NCBI GenBank assembly: GCA_050084985.1
Contig: JBITNC010000001.1
Location: 168,392,001-168,456,000 of the forward strand
Direction: 5' to 3'
From: Nageia nagi
Lineage: Eukaryota > Pinophyta
DNA: 64,000 nucleotides
A program made the position numbers and the translations under genes. This document shows positions 19,546 to 31,639 of this stretch, in pieces. Each line of letters opens with the position of its first letter. The first letter of the stretch is position 1. The notes under the pieces were generated by a model, which did no database searches, was not told where the DNA came from, and worked only from the letters and a program-made list of their open reading frames with translations.

Positions 19546-21818
19546 TTTTTTTTAATAAAAGGTAAATGTATTATTAAAATAATAACAAGTTTCAATAGGA
19601 TCCCAAAACCTGTTACATTACATTACATATTATTTCTAATTCTATGCAACCATAACTTGATGTTAGCCAACTTCCAAACTACTAATAAGATTCAACTATG
19701 TTACAATATGATCATATTAAAATGGTTTCTTTTTCCTTCTTTTTAATCAAGTATAATTCTGAGTTTCTTCCCATTATTTGTAAAGCATAACCAATCCACC
19801 CTTTATGGTGGTAAGTCTTTAGCTCTTATTTGGTCTATCATATTCTTGTTCACCCAGATTGATGCATATTTTTCTTTTTTGATTTCTTGTTCCTTCTTCT
19901 TCCCAATTCTATCTTCTTTTATCTTTGATATCATACCTTCTGCATCATTTTGTTGCCATATTTTTTCTAGCCTATTTCTCTTTTTTTATCATTTATTTTT
20001 CAAGCTCTTTTTCTTATAATTTTTTCCATTTCCATTTTTGTTTCTTTGATATCATCTGGTTATATGTTTTTTGTATTTACACATTTTGACTGTACTTCTT
20101 TCTTGTAGTTGATTTTGCCTACTTGTAGGGCATCATAGGGGTTATGACTTTCAAAATTAATCTCTCTCACCCCTTATTGTCCCTTTTGATTCTTCTATTG
20201 AATTTTAGAAGTTGTTTGATATTTATTTTTATGCTTATGGATTATTTTCCAACCATTTTCTATATTTCTTTTTTCTTCATTTTTCAAAGTTTCCTCCAAT
20301 ATTACTTTTTTTCTAGGTATTCCTTTGTGTAATGGTCAAATTATTTATAGTAAGTGCACTAAAAAGGATGACTCAAATACAATACCTCCTATTCCCATAT
20401 GCCTCCATCTTCTTCATCAAGAAAAAAATCACTTTTTGAGATCCTTGAGATATCAATATTAACACAAGACCATGTATCAGTCATTCTGGTTTGCTCTCTA
20501 GTTTCTTTTTCTCTTGAGATCAATTCCCTAAATCCTTTGTTGATTCCTGCAATTAAACTTATATCCTAATAAACCATTAGAAGATTTGGAATACTAATTT
20601 AATCTAGAATTAAGTTTAGATTATTTGTTTCAGGGTTGAATCCTCTATAATAGTGTTTGAGGATTAAACCTTTTCTGCCCAGAAACCAAGGGCTCATTTC
20701 CAAAACTATTTTAATATCTTCTTCTAAGGAGAATTTGAAAAGTATAAATTATCTTAGTAGAACCATTAGTTCCACTCATGCTTTGGTCTTCCAATTTTCT
20801 AATATCCATCTTTTGATTACATCCAACCTTGGCCTAATTACTATGAACCTTTCAAATAAGGTATTCTTTAGACAGTTGATTTCTTGATTAATAATTTCCT
20901 TCAACACTATGATTCAAATTTCATTATCCACTAACCTTTCCTAAATGTCTAATTTTATTTTCTCCCTTAGCTTCTCTCTATCCTATAGGAAATAGGACTT
21001 TAGGTGTTAGGAAAATATTTAATATTTTCATATGTAAGTGGAATAAATTCCACATGTCTCAAATGTGTGGAGAGTAGTTTTTATTAGTTTTGAGAAGTTA
21101 TTTTGGATGTTTCTATTTAGGTTTGTAATTCAAGTTTAAATTAGAGTATATGTTGTAGTGTGAGATAGGATGGAGTAGAGTGAACAATGGAGCATGATTT
21201 TTATTGGATTTATGAGATCCATACCTGTTGCAGCATGAGGGTTTTAGTAAAACCATATTGTAATGTATCCCTTCATTTAGTTCTTGAATACAACTTCTTT
21301 TTAGATCCATTCTCATGTTATTGCAGATTTGTGAATGTCTCCATTTTTGAAATGTTGACATATGGTGAATGCATTTGATTGCATTGTAATAGTTTAATAA
21401 TCTAAGTGATTGTTCTTGTTTTATGTTTGATCATAAAACTTCATTTAGTATCATTGAATGCATTTGATTGCATTGTAATTTTTTAACAATGTGACTAATT
21501 GTTCTTGTTTTATGTTTGATCATAAACTTCATATCCTACATGAAAATGTTAATCTATTCCAACATTTCCTTAAAATTTGACCTATTATGTGCCCCACTTG
21601 TCATAAAGAGTGGTGGTTTTTTGGATGCAGGTTGTTGTTGAGGCTCCTTATCAGGGTCATTTTGGCTAGGGGTAGAATGCATTTTATCCATGAAAGAGCC
21701 CTAGTTCATGCATAGTTATGCCCCAATTTGCTCACATTTTTCCCTTGTTCACTTCTTCTATAACTTATTTGGGCATTAACTTTAAGCAAAAATTTAAATA
21801 AATATGTTAAATTTTTGG
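19546..21818 (-). mobile_element. LINE (L1-type) with ORF1 but no ORF2, inserted in gypsy A
   Basis: Element B reads straight through the point where A has this extra DNA. The minus-strand 3' end is an A-run (8 T on the plus strand, 19546-19553) after ACCTTTTATT, as in plant LINEs. An ORF1 start reads MDKMHSTPSQNDPDKEP at about 21640-21690. Further on, at about 20560-20740, is a DUF4283-like stretch (FSLEED, LEMSPWFLGRKGLIL, FNPE) and near 20330-20390 a degraded CCHC knuckle (CTYYK-x-FDHYTKEY). ORF1 in L1-type LINEs is an RNA-binding protein of the transposition complex. No endonuclease or reverse transcriptase is present, so the copy is either internally deleted or a non-autonomous form. The right edge is approximate. 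Confidence 0.65.
21005..21564 (-). repeat. Candidate solo LTR inside the LINE ORF1 (560 bp)
   Basis: The unit starts TGTTGGAATAG and ends TTTCCTAACA on the minus strand, interrupting the LINE ORF1 after an NFKEM motif. It contains a partial tandem duplication with an 89-bp period (21367-21455 and 21456-21537). No matching 5-bp target duplication is seen (TTAGG left, TTTCC right), so the solo-LTR reading is not certain. Confidence 0.5.
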
Positions 21819-21837
21819 ACATTTTATTTTGATGATG

Positions 21838-22720
21838 TATGGAGCTATCCAATTTGTTTCAAACTTGCCTTATCTTATTTTTCAATTTGTGATTTATAAT
21901 GATTCTCCTTAAGCACTAGATCACCCACTTGGAATTCTCTTGGTACAATCTTCTTTCCATATGCTTTCTTAGCTCTTCTCTAATAAGCTTTGAGATGCTC
22001 TAAGGCATGGATTCACTTTTCATCTAAAGACACCCTTAATGATGGTATTTCTACTTCCAAAGTTAAGACTTCCTCATCTCCATATACTAATGAGAATGGT
22101 CTACAACTTGTATCTGATCAAATACTTATTCTATATGTCCATTATGCATATATAAGTTGTGAATGCCACTCTTTATGAGTTTGCTTGACTATTTTACATA
22201 AAATATTAACAATGGTTTTATTGGTTGCTTTTGCTTATCCATTACCTTGTGGATAATATGTTGATGAGAATATTTTCTTGATTTTTAAGCTCTTGCAAAA
22301 TTCCCTTATTTGCTTCTAAAATTCTTTCATTGTCCATGATTACATAAGATGGAATGCCAAATCTTGATATAGTATTTTTAGTCATGAATTTCACAATTTG
22401 AGGACATTTAGATGATCTTAATGGTACATATTCTTCCCATTTTATAAAATAATTAGTAGAAAATAAAATGAATTTAAGGGGTTGATAATTCTAATTAAAT
22501 CTAAATCCCAAATAGATAAAGGCCAAGGATATATCATTGTGGATAATTTTCTTAAAGGAGCTTATTTCAAGTTAGAATGAATTTGATATTTTTCACATTT
22601 ATGAACATGTAAAATGCAATTCTTTTCCATATATGGCCAATAATATCTTAGTATTAAGAGCTTATGAAAGATGGCTTTACCATCAAAATATCCTCCATTT
22701 ATTCTATCATATAATTATTC
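21838..22720 (-). pseudogene. Gypsy A integrase
   Basis: Integrase inserts the element DNA into the chromosome. On the minus strand a degraded zinc-binding N-terminus appears near 22600-22680 (GGYFDGKA, YYWPYMEKN, HVHKCEKYQ). The core follows with FSSTYYPQGNGQA and NKTI near 22230-22280, a standard Ty3/gypsy pattern around the catalytic domain. The C-terminus near 21900-21990 has KKIVPREFQVGDLVLKE. Several stops interrupt the frame. Element B keeps the same part at 42960-43890. Confidence 0.8.
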
Positions 22721-22739
22721 CATATTGATTGCCTATGAG

Positions 22740-24350
22740 ATAGATGTTAATGAAGCCACATTAGCCATAGCATATGCAAATCTATTATTGTTCCTTAAAA
22801 TATTTTCAAATTGAATATGTGTAAAGCATATTTGAACCATACAAGTAACTAAGTCCTTATATGGATGCAATTTATCATCCTTTATGTTGTAAATATCATT
22901 GATTTAATTGATGACAAGCTGTAGGTCACCATAAACTTTCAATTGACTGATTTGAAGATTCATTAATGCTTTTAATCCCAATACCAAAGCTTCATATTCA
23001 ACCATATTGTTAGTGCATTCAAAATTTAACTTGTAATCCATAGGAATCATACCAATTTTAAGAGATATTAGCATAATTCCTTCTCCAACCCCTTGTAAAT
23101 ATTTAGAGCCACAAAAGAATAATATTTATGTTTTATCCTCACACTATTAAACTAGTGCTACAAGATCATTTATGTTACTATCTTTGTCACAAGATGCTAC
23201 TATAAGCATATATCTTATAACATATCCTTTGACTACATTTTGATGTGTATATAAAAGATCATATTCCTGTAAATCCATTATCCATTTGGCAGGTCTTCCT
23301 TGCAATTATGGCTTTGATAACAAGTACCTCAATAGATCAACTTGAGATACAATAAAAGTAGTGTTGGTGATCATGTAGTGCCTCAATTTCTGTGTGGTGT
23401 AAACTATTGCATAACATAATTTCTCCATTTATGTATAGTTTATTTATTCATTCTATTGTGTATTAGATATAAAATAATACACAAAAATCTCCTTATTTTC
23501 TTTGTTGAGTTGAAAAAATATTATCCCAATAGTGTTGCTTGTAGCTGAGATATACAAATATAAAGGTTTCGTATGATTAACTAGCTACAAAATAAGAGGA
23601 TTAAGAAAGTAGATTTTGATGTATTCAAATGCTTTTTGACACTCCTTAGTTGATATGAATTGATTTCCCTTCTTAATCAAGTAAGAGAATGGAGTTGGTT
23701 TATCTACTAACTAAGCCATGAATCTTTTAACTAGTAACTTTTCTTAAAGACTTATTAGTTGTCTAATATTCCTTGGGGGAGGAATATCCATTATAGCTTT
23801 AACCTTTTTAGGGTCTAGTTCTATACCTCTTCTATATATAATATAACCAAACAACTTGGCATTATATACCCCAAAAATATACTTCTTATAATTTACCTTT
23901 AAGTTAAATTATCTCATCCACTCAAAAATGACTCTTAAATCCTCTAAATGATTTTCCTTCTTAGTTGATTTGGCAAGAATATCATCAATATATACTTCCA
24001 CTGATTTATAAATGAAATCATTAAACATAGTTACCATAGCTCTTTGGTATGTTGTCCCTACATTTTTTAGGCCAAAGGGAATGACTACCCAAAAAATTAT
24101 TCCCTAAGGTGTGACGAATGATGTCTTATGCTAATCTTATTTTTAATTTTGATATGATTGTATCTTGAAAAACCATCCATAAAATACAACAAATCATGTC
24201 CTATGGTTGAATCCATAATTGTATCAATATATGGCAAAGGAAAATTATCCTTTGGACAAGCCTTGTTTAAGTCTTTGAAATATATACAACACCTAAATTT
24301 CCCATTTAGTTTCAATGTTAGAAAAATGTTAGTCAACCAAGGTGAGTAAT
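22740..24350 (-). pseudogene. Gypsy A reverse transcriptase, RNase H and second (archaeal-type) RNase H
   Basis: These enzymes copy element RNA into DNA. Minus strand, in order: DLNKACPKDNFPLP and FMDGFSRYNHIKIK at 24130-24300 (RT fingers and palm); the catalytic YIDD at 23981-23992, still intact; an RNase H region at about 23250-23750; then a second RNase H at about 22800-23120 with GVGEGIMLIS, NNMVEYEALVLGLKAL and LKVYGDLQLV. The second domain is typical of the Tat/Ogre group. Stops are scattered through all frames, so no enzyme can be made, but the catalytic motif of RT has survived. Confidence 0.85.
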
Positions 24351-25917
24351 CAATAGGTCCAATGAATCCTTCCTTGATACTTTTTTATTTTTTTATTGAA
24401 TTGTAAAGAATTATTTGGGTGTATTGGCCTTCTTTTCTACTATATAGGTTTGGCATCTTCCTATACCACTAAATTATGAGTCACAAAGTATGGATCTAAT
24501 AATGTTATATCATTGTATTCCCAAGCAAACATGTCCTTGTATCTTGTTAAGAATTGTTGATATGCTTATTTATCTTCCCTAATGATTCATGTTCCAATCT
24601 AAATAATTTGTTTACCTCTTGTATACCAATGTTTATCTCAATAGGATTTTCATTCAACCATGGTATATCATCACCAGGTTGACAAAGGTTAAGCAATTCT
24701 CCCAATCCTATTATGTCATAAGAGAAAGAATATCACACACACACACACCTAGCTACCTAGCCTACTCCTATGTAATGAAAGAAGAAGGTAGGCTAGTGTA
24801 GTAAGGAAGAACTTGTTATTTCCTCCATATCCTCTTCAAAGTAAGCATCAAGATGATAAATTACCTTGCCTTTCCTCTTGAGATGAAATGATTTGAACTT
24901 TGATATTTCCCCTAGTATGTGTAGAAGTGCATCATCTATTTCAAATACATCAGCAATCCTAGGAATTGCCTTATTAAGCATGGATAAGAAGAATAACTAT
25001 CTATTGTTGTAGTGTAGTTTTCGAGGTTAGTGCATGCATCAAGGTTAGCATAGACTTGAACCTTGTTTAGTGATTTATCTCTATTTATTGGTACTAGCTC
25101 AACCATATTGACTAATTACATATTTGATTCTTCATCATTACTATATGAGACCAAATTTTTCTTAATTATCTTCTTTGATTTGAGGCCATTCTTTCCTTAG
25201 TTTAATTCAAATATTTTTGTAGGTAACTCTTTGATTCCTTATTCATTCCTTCCAAGTCTTTTACCTTGTATTTTTTGGATTCCATGTATTAAGGTATCAA
25301 TGGTGCATGACGTCTCATTTATCTTATCTTTTGTTAACCTTAATATAGGCTACCACCTTCTTGTTATCTATATCAAAATCTAATTTTGATTTTAAAGTAT
25401 CCATATTATACAATATCATCTTTACATTATCTTCTAACTCAAATCAATCTCGGTCACATTTGTAATAGTGAGGGCAACACACGCATTGACTAGAGTGTGT
25501 ACATTGAGGTTAGCATTTACGTTGGTCGTCCTTTTATTTTTTCTTTCTACCAAAGTGTTTAATATCATCTTCAATGACCTTTTGGATAACAGAATATGTG
25601 TCAACACTTATTTATTTGTATAAATACATGTTTTCACTATTTTCTTCTTCATCTTCCTCACTATCATCATTATTATCCTCATGGATTTCAACATTTATGT
25701 AAGGAACTATGGTGTTCCTAACTTGTGCAATCATGTTCAAATTTTCTTCTACTACTTCAACTACAAATTCCTATCCATCATGGTTAAATTTAATCAACCT
25801 AAGCAATGTAGATGGTACATACCTCATTGCATGAATCCATAGTCTCTTGAGAATAATGTCATAAGAAAGCTTTTTGTCTAGGACATATGTTATAAATTAC
25901 ACTATCTTTGGTCCCAA
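24351..25917 (-). pseudogene. Gypsy A: linker between protease and reverse transcriptase
   Basis: Long spacer that in Tat/Ogre-like elements is part of the polyprotein. A 62-codon open piece at 24793-24981 contains an acidic AYFEEDMEEI motif. No domain with a known function is visible. A short CA tract lies at about 24731-24745. Confidence 0.45.
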
Positions 25918-26361
25918 CTAAATAGGTAACATGATATGATCGATACATGCTTTACTATCACTATCATAACCTATGGTATTGTACTTATTTCTTACAAATT
26001 TAGGCATCAACTTGTCACCAAACTTCTTGAGGAAGTTAATAGAGAAAATATTCAAACCTACATGACCATCCACAAATGCATGCTTGATTATCTTACCTAA
26101 TATCTTTATGCATGTGTGGATTGGCAAGCATTTATCAATGATATCATCACTAGGAATCTCATCTTCAATAAATGTTATAACATTCTTGAAACAACTAATC
26201 ATTCCTAGTAATGCACTAGTTGAGATATCAATATCAACATAAATGCCACTAAGTAGCTCAAATAATACCATTTTATGCTCATTTTCAGATATTTCAAATA
26301 ACTCAAGTAAACTAATTTTAGCATTTATATTCTTTATATTTTGCATAATATTCTTTTGCAT
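25918..26361 (-). pseudogene. Gypsy A protease region
   Basis: A 147-codon frame on the minus strand carries AFVDGHVGLNIFS with the active-site-like Asp codon at about 26068-26070. Tat-like elements have VDGGxxxNI here; element B reads AFVDGGRGLNICS at the same place. In active elements this aspartic protease cuts the polyprotein. The Gly-to-His change after DG would probably disable it. Confidence 0.7.
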
Positions 26362-27939
26362 TTATCTTTCTTCTTTTCCTTAAGAGAAGATTTAGAAGGT
26401 ACCTCTTATGTAGCAAAAACTAGGTTAGAAATAACTTTCTTTGATCTTGTTGTTGCATTGCATGTTTACTCCAAATATGATCCTACATTTGATTATGCCT
26501 TGCATTGAATTCATCGTTAAAGTCAATTGATTTACCATTATCATTATATATAATCATATTTACCATGCTGATGGAAGGTAGGTATTGGAATTTGATTTTT
26601 AAGTACATCATTTTTATATGAGATTGTACCACTATATAATAAGTGCTTTAGTTTCTTTCTAATAACATAACAACCTCTTGTATTATGCCCTTTAACTTGA
26701 TGATATTTGGAAAATTGAGTATTCCTATACCAAATAGGCTTTTCATCATCAGGCCCATATTCTTTTCCTTAGATCCATTTGATTAAAATTTTTTTTAAAT
26801 ATTCCTAAAATATTTGATTAGGGTTTACTAGTAATGGATATATATCTTTTGCTAATTTTCCATATTTTGATTTATCTTGATTAGTTGGTTCAATTACATT
26901 TATTGAAGTATCATATTTTTTATTATAGGGTTTCCTACCACTATCTTTGTTGGAAGAAGAGGATGTGTACTTAAGTAAATTAGATCTTACTAGGAATTCC
27001 TATTTTTCAATAAGAAAATGAACCATATGTATAAATGAACCATTAACATGATCGATTCCTTTTTCACCAATAATAGGATTAATGTTATTAAGGAATACCT
27101 TTGCAATGAAGTGTTCTTCCACCTTTTGTTCAATGGAACTCCAAAGCTTAACAAAACTAGGGGAAAACTTATCCAACCTTTTCATTTGTCCTTGTTTGCT
27201 ATGAATCAAATTTGTTAAAACAACTAGTTTCTTTACATTGCATATGAAATGAGCCTTTGAAAGGATCCTTCAATTGTTAATATGATGAGATAGAACTTGA
27301 TTTCAAACTATAAAACCACTTATGAGCTTGACTAGTTAAAATCATAGGGAAATATGTTTCTTTCAAATGATCATTAACCCCATATTTAAGTTCCATAATG
27401 TACTCAAAATCTAAAATATGTGTAATAGGATTAGTATCACTATTGAACTTTTCAAATTCAGGTTCCATAGCTATACCCACAAGGAGTGTATTGATAATCT
27501 CCATGCTCAAAGGATTACTTGCATTCTCTATTTGATCTATACCAACTCCAAATTTACTCCTAAGCTTATCAACCTTGGACTCAAGCTATCTAAATTGGTA
27601 ATTTGTGAAGGTACCTAAATTTGATGCATTATTGCCAACATTTATGCTATTGTTAGCATTGGCATTGATATTGGTGTTTGCATTGATGTATGCATTCACA
27701 CTAGCTTGATTTCCAATCTAGGCTATAAGTGTAGATGCCCTTGTAATAAGAGCTTGAAACTCGAGCATTACCATTAATTTAGTCAAGGCTTCAGAAGTTA
27801 TATTTTCCATTTCTATCACACTCACAAAATTATTGATCAAATACAATCAAGAACCCTATGGTTCTTGATATAAAGAGATGGGTAATTCAAGAGCATTTTT
27901 TATTCTAACCCTAATTAAGAGAAAGAAAACGCTATGTAA
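26362..27939 (-). pseudogene. gag: Gypsy A gag
   Basis: The capsid-like domain is readable at 27277-27510: NPITHILDFEYIMELKYG, FPMILTSQAHKWFYSLKSSS, matching Retrotrans_gag (DPxxHLxxF...F...L.GxAxxWFxxL). At 27000-27209 the frame continues with a QMKRLDKFSPSFVKLWSSIE segment. Downstream parts to 26362 are broken up by stops. The same text appears in element B at about 44660-45700. Confidence 0.75.
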
Positions 27940-27953
27940 GTTGGACACTAATA
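27940..27953 (-). promoter_or_regulatory. Primer-site region of gypsy A
   Basis: The minus strand next to the 5' LTR reads TATTAGTGTCCAAC; element B has TATTGATGCCCACC at the same place. A common ancestor close to TGGTGCCCACC is likely, which resembles primer sites of Tat-like elements. The tRNA is not identified. Confidence 0.4.
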
Positions 27954-28769
27954 TGTTGATATGTATTTTGGTACACCTAGGGTTTTGGCCTAAGTGAACT
28001 AAATAAACATAAACATTTAGGTATGCATTATCTATGCTATTTAACTCAAATAAATATACATAAATAATAAGAGATGAAGAATATAGTAGTGTAATAACAA
28101 ATGCATGAATTATATTGATCTCAAGATGTAAAATGGATGCATGCACTAAAGAGATGGAATCAAGTATAATATAAATATTTGTGTATACTTACCTATAGTG
28201 TGATTAAATATATGTAAGAAAAACTTATTGAAGAGAAGTGACCTTGATGTATGAACCCCATGATGAATAAGAGAAAGAATCTCAGCATAAGTACTAGGCT
28301 CCAAGAACTTAATGTAGGCATGCACTTCAACATGGGTGCTAGCATTCCTATATAATGAGGTCCACTAATAAAGATCAGTGACAATAGATATATTAATAAG
28401 TCAAAACAAGCATATGATTATGAAGATGGATGACATATATTTTGTTAAGTGATAACAATATTCCAATCTCAATAGGTAGTATTCAGAAATACCCAAGTGT
28501 AGGGTACCGACTATTGATATAAAATCTTGACATGCTTTCCTTAGGTTAGAGATACTTATATTTATATTAGGTGTGATACCATTATTTGATCCCTTGTATG
28601 AAGGTTGAAGTTGTCTCAATATACCTAACATAAAAATAAGAACACAACATGAGAAATATGTGATAATAAAGTAAAATATGACTAAAATATGATAACATAT
28701 GATTAAACATGTATGTATTTTTGCACCTAAGTGGGACCATGTTAAGGGGACCACTTTTAGGTATCAATA
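27954..28769 (-). repeat. 5' LTR of gypsy A (816 bp)
   Basis: Same family as 17170-17943, 40554-41324 and 45804-46606. On the plus strand it begins TGTTGATATG and ends GGTATCAATA. Confidence 0.9.
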
Positions 28770-29052
28770 ATATTTTTGATGGTTCTTAACTACTCTTTAA
28801 GCCTATAAAAAATGTAGATAGACTAGTCAAACCTTGTATCTCAAAGGTCCCCAATTATTTAGTAAAGAATCCATAAACAAATCTCAAATGTTCATCCTTG
28901 AAGAATAAGTTGGGTCTTAAAAAATTTCACTATAAGATGGAAGAACTTGCTCTAAACATTTTATATGTTTAATCTCTAGCTATTTTTTTCAAAGCCTATG
29001 AATAAACAAAATAATAATAATAATAAGATTAATAAAACTTTAAAACATAAAC

Positions 29053-29138
<86 letters not shown>

Positions 29139-29467
29139 TGAGAGGATTAATTGATAACTAGTCACATTATTCTTTATGGGTTCAAATCTTTATCTTATTG
29201 CCATTAAAACTTCTAATTGTATTGGGATAAAATATTGAATTTATCCAAGGATGTTGGCACAACATGCCCTTTGGTTCTAAGATACTTGAGGTATTTGAAC
29301 TCAAATCACTACCTCTTCATGGACGTAGGTTGAATACCAAGCTAGGACCTTAGGCCTAAAAATTAAAATATATTACCTACACATACAGGATTACTATAAT
29401 ATCAAAGGTTATATATAAATATTCTTTATCAATATAATAAATATTTAAGTCCATCTTTATCCACTAC
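28770..29467. repeat. Spacer with a 78-bp (AT)n microsatellite
   Basis: The pure AT tract covers 29057-29134 (39 dinucleotides). The rest shows no gene or repeat that I can support. Confidence 0.85.
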
Positions 29468-29965
29468 CATAGCCACCCAAATATGATTTCTATTTAATAT
29501 AAAATCATATTTTAAGTAACAAAGATATTAAGATGTAAAAGATATTGAAAGGGCAAAAAGAAACATCATAATCAATGTAATTGGTACTAATAAAAAGAAA
29601 ATCACCCCAATATATATAATTCATGTAAGTCTCAAGAAGTAAGATGTTCATCTTTAAATAAGATCAAAAGCTAAAGACTCCCTATTATATAATCAAATAT
29701 CAGATAGGTTGACTTATGATTATTGCACCATTCAAATAACAATAATATTTTGTAGCACCATCTATCTATGGATTTGTTGTCTTCTCTTTGCATTAATATA
29801 ATATTATTTAAGTTTGTTTTCATTCTCATCGAGATTAGAGGCATCAACATCTTGCAAGGGCTAATTGCAAGGTATGTACACTATGATTTTTTGATTTACA
29901 AATCTTCAAATCTAGAAGATGATCTCATATCTATGTAGCACCTCATATATAACAAATAGAGATCA
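29468..29965 (+). repeat. 5' LTR of gypsy C (about 498 bp)
   Basis: It shares AAATATGATTTCTATTTAAT, GGATTTGTTGTCTTCTCTT and GATTAGAGGCAT with the copy at 36892. The right edge is placed at the last shared CA. Confidence 0.75.
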
Positions 29966-30199
29966 TTTGCTAACTATTAGATACTTCAGATTATGAAAAT
30001 AGTTGAACAATCTATTATAGGACATTTTAAATAAGCGTCTACAAGTGCTACTTAAGATCTTTCTCATACCAAATTGGCTAATAATATTTCCAAGCTTGAG
30101 ACACATATAAAACCAACAGAAGTAAGAAGACTATGATGGTGTCTTGACTTCATCCTTTTTTGAGGATATCCTCAAATTTCCCCTACCAACTAATATCAA

Positions 30200-30985
30200 G
30201 AACCCTAATTAGTTTGAGATGTTTAGTGGTGATAAGGGCCAAAAATAACATCTTATAAGCCAAGAGGAGTGCTTGGTAAAGTTGATAAATGAAGAGAAGT
30301 TGATGGCAAAGTTTTTCCCAAGGAGTTTGAAGGGAGATGCCAACCAATTGTTCTATAATATGTCATTCAATTATATAGATTCATTCAAGTACCTCATTAA
30401 AGTATTTATGGATTAGTACAAGCATAATATTAAGGAGTAGTCAACAATCATAGAGTTGTATTCTTTATACCAAGGCCTAATGATACAATGGACAATTACA
30501 TCCCACAATTCAAAAATGTATGACAATCTACAAGAACTAATATGGATAAAGCTAATATTTGCAACATTTTTGTTGATTTTATTCTTCATATTCTTAAACA
30601 ATATGATGTGAATTATACTAATATGGGCTTTACAAAAATGGTAAAAAGAGCTTTGTAAAAATGAAAGGTATTACTTGAGATTGGAACACTCAAGTATGGA
30701 TAAAATTCATATAATAAAGATGGTAGTAAGTCCTATGTAAAGAAAGATGAAAAGAATGTCAATATGGTTAATAAATTAGAATTGACTAGATTAGCCACAC
30801 AAAGGGAGTCTTACTTCACATTACCAATTGCTCCAAGGTATATATTCCAATATTTGGTCAGGAAGGGACTCTTGAAACCTTTGGATAAAATTACACAAGA
30901 TGACAACATGAACTTTGATAGTCAAGATATCTATTGCTCCTATCACCAAAAAAGAGGTCATTCTACAAATCGATGCAAATAATTG
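30200..30985 (+). pseudogene. gag: Gypsy C gag with zinc knuckle
   Basis: Plus-strand frames show the capsid segment LMAKFFPRSLKGDANQLFYN with SFKYLIKVF at about 30290-30410, matching Retrotrans_gag. At about 30935-30980 is a Tat-type knuckle YCSYHQKRGHSTNRC (C-x2-H... arrangement C-x-Y-H-x4-H-x4-C). Stops and shifts lie between. In an active element this protein forms the particle and binds RNA. Confidence 0.72.
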
Positions 30986-31237
30986 GAGGCTATAATCCTA
31001 GATCTTATTACATAAGGGAAATATGAAGTGAGGGACATAAGAAGGTATTCAAATTATCAACCAACAAATACCATTTAGTATATAAATATATATATATATA
31101 TATATGTATGTATTAATTCAAAAGGGACATCCTAAAGTAATACCAAATCTAATTACAACTCAACAAGTAAGTCTTCTACCTAATCCTAAGTCATACAATA
31201 TGATATAACAGTTAAAATTACCCAAGCAAAAATTAGT

Positions 31238-31639
31238 TTGTATGATCTTTTTAGTATTTCTAGGCCATATAGGGAAATCTTGTATGATGTGTTCAATAAA
31301 GAGAAAGCCCCTAGTAATATTTATGTTATCACCTTTTCTAAGAAAATTCAATCCCTTCAAGATTGTCATATCATTACTTTTGATGATAAGGAGTTGCCTA
31401 AAAAGGATATAGTTTACAAGTTTTTAACTCTCTTTATCACACCTATAATAAACAGATGGGAAATTAAGAGATATATAGTAGGTACAAGATCAGGTGCTAA
31501 TATTTTCTCACAATATTTCTTACAAACTCTAGAGAAGATTGTCCTTAAAATCTCACCCATGGATGAGCCCATATTTTGTATTAGAGGCTTTGATAATGTA
31601 TTCAAAAGAGCACTTTGTGTTATCTCCCTTCAAATCTAG
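31238..31639 (+). pseudogene. Gypsy C protease region
   Basis: A 133-codon open piece reads through a region before the protease (FSKKIQSLQDCHIITFDD) and into it. The active-site stretch IKRYIVGTRSGANIFSQYF corresponds to KRVLVDTGASxNIL in live elements, with the catalytic Asp changed to Gly. The enzyme would be dead. Confidence 0.65.

Larger units (their letters stand above)
17170..28769 (-). mobile_element. Ty3/gypsy element A (Tat-like), 11.6 kb, with nested insertions
   Basis: Two direct LTRs (17170-17943 and 27954-28769) flank minus-strand domains in the order gag, protease, reverse transcriptase, RNase H, a second RNase H, integrase: Ty3/gypsy order, with the extra RNase H typical of the Tat/Ogre group. 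A polypurine tract (17944-17958) and a primer-site region (27940-27953) sit where expected. The flanks are ATGTT at 17165-17169 and ATATT at 28770-28774, a 5-bp target duplication with one transition. All frames contain stops. A LINE of about 1.7 kb plus a 560-bp LTR-like unit lie inside it at 19546 to about 21818. Confidence 0.88.

Noticed and set aside
24097-24336. Possible pararetrovirus (caulimovirus) reverse transcriptase
   Set aside because: The neighbouring gag, protease, second RNase H, integrase and LTRs show that this is a Ty3/gypsy element; no movement-protein motif is present.
29057-29134. Long (AT)n tract as an origin or promoter
   Set aside because: A plain microsatellite with no further signals.
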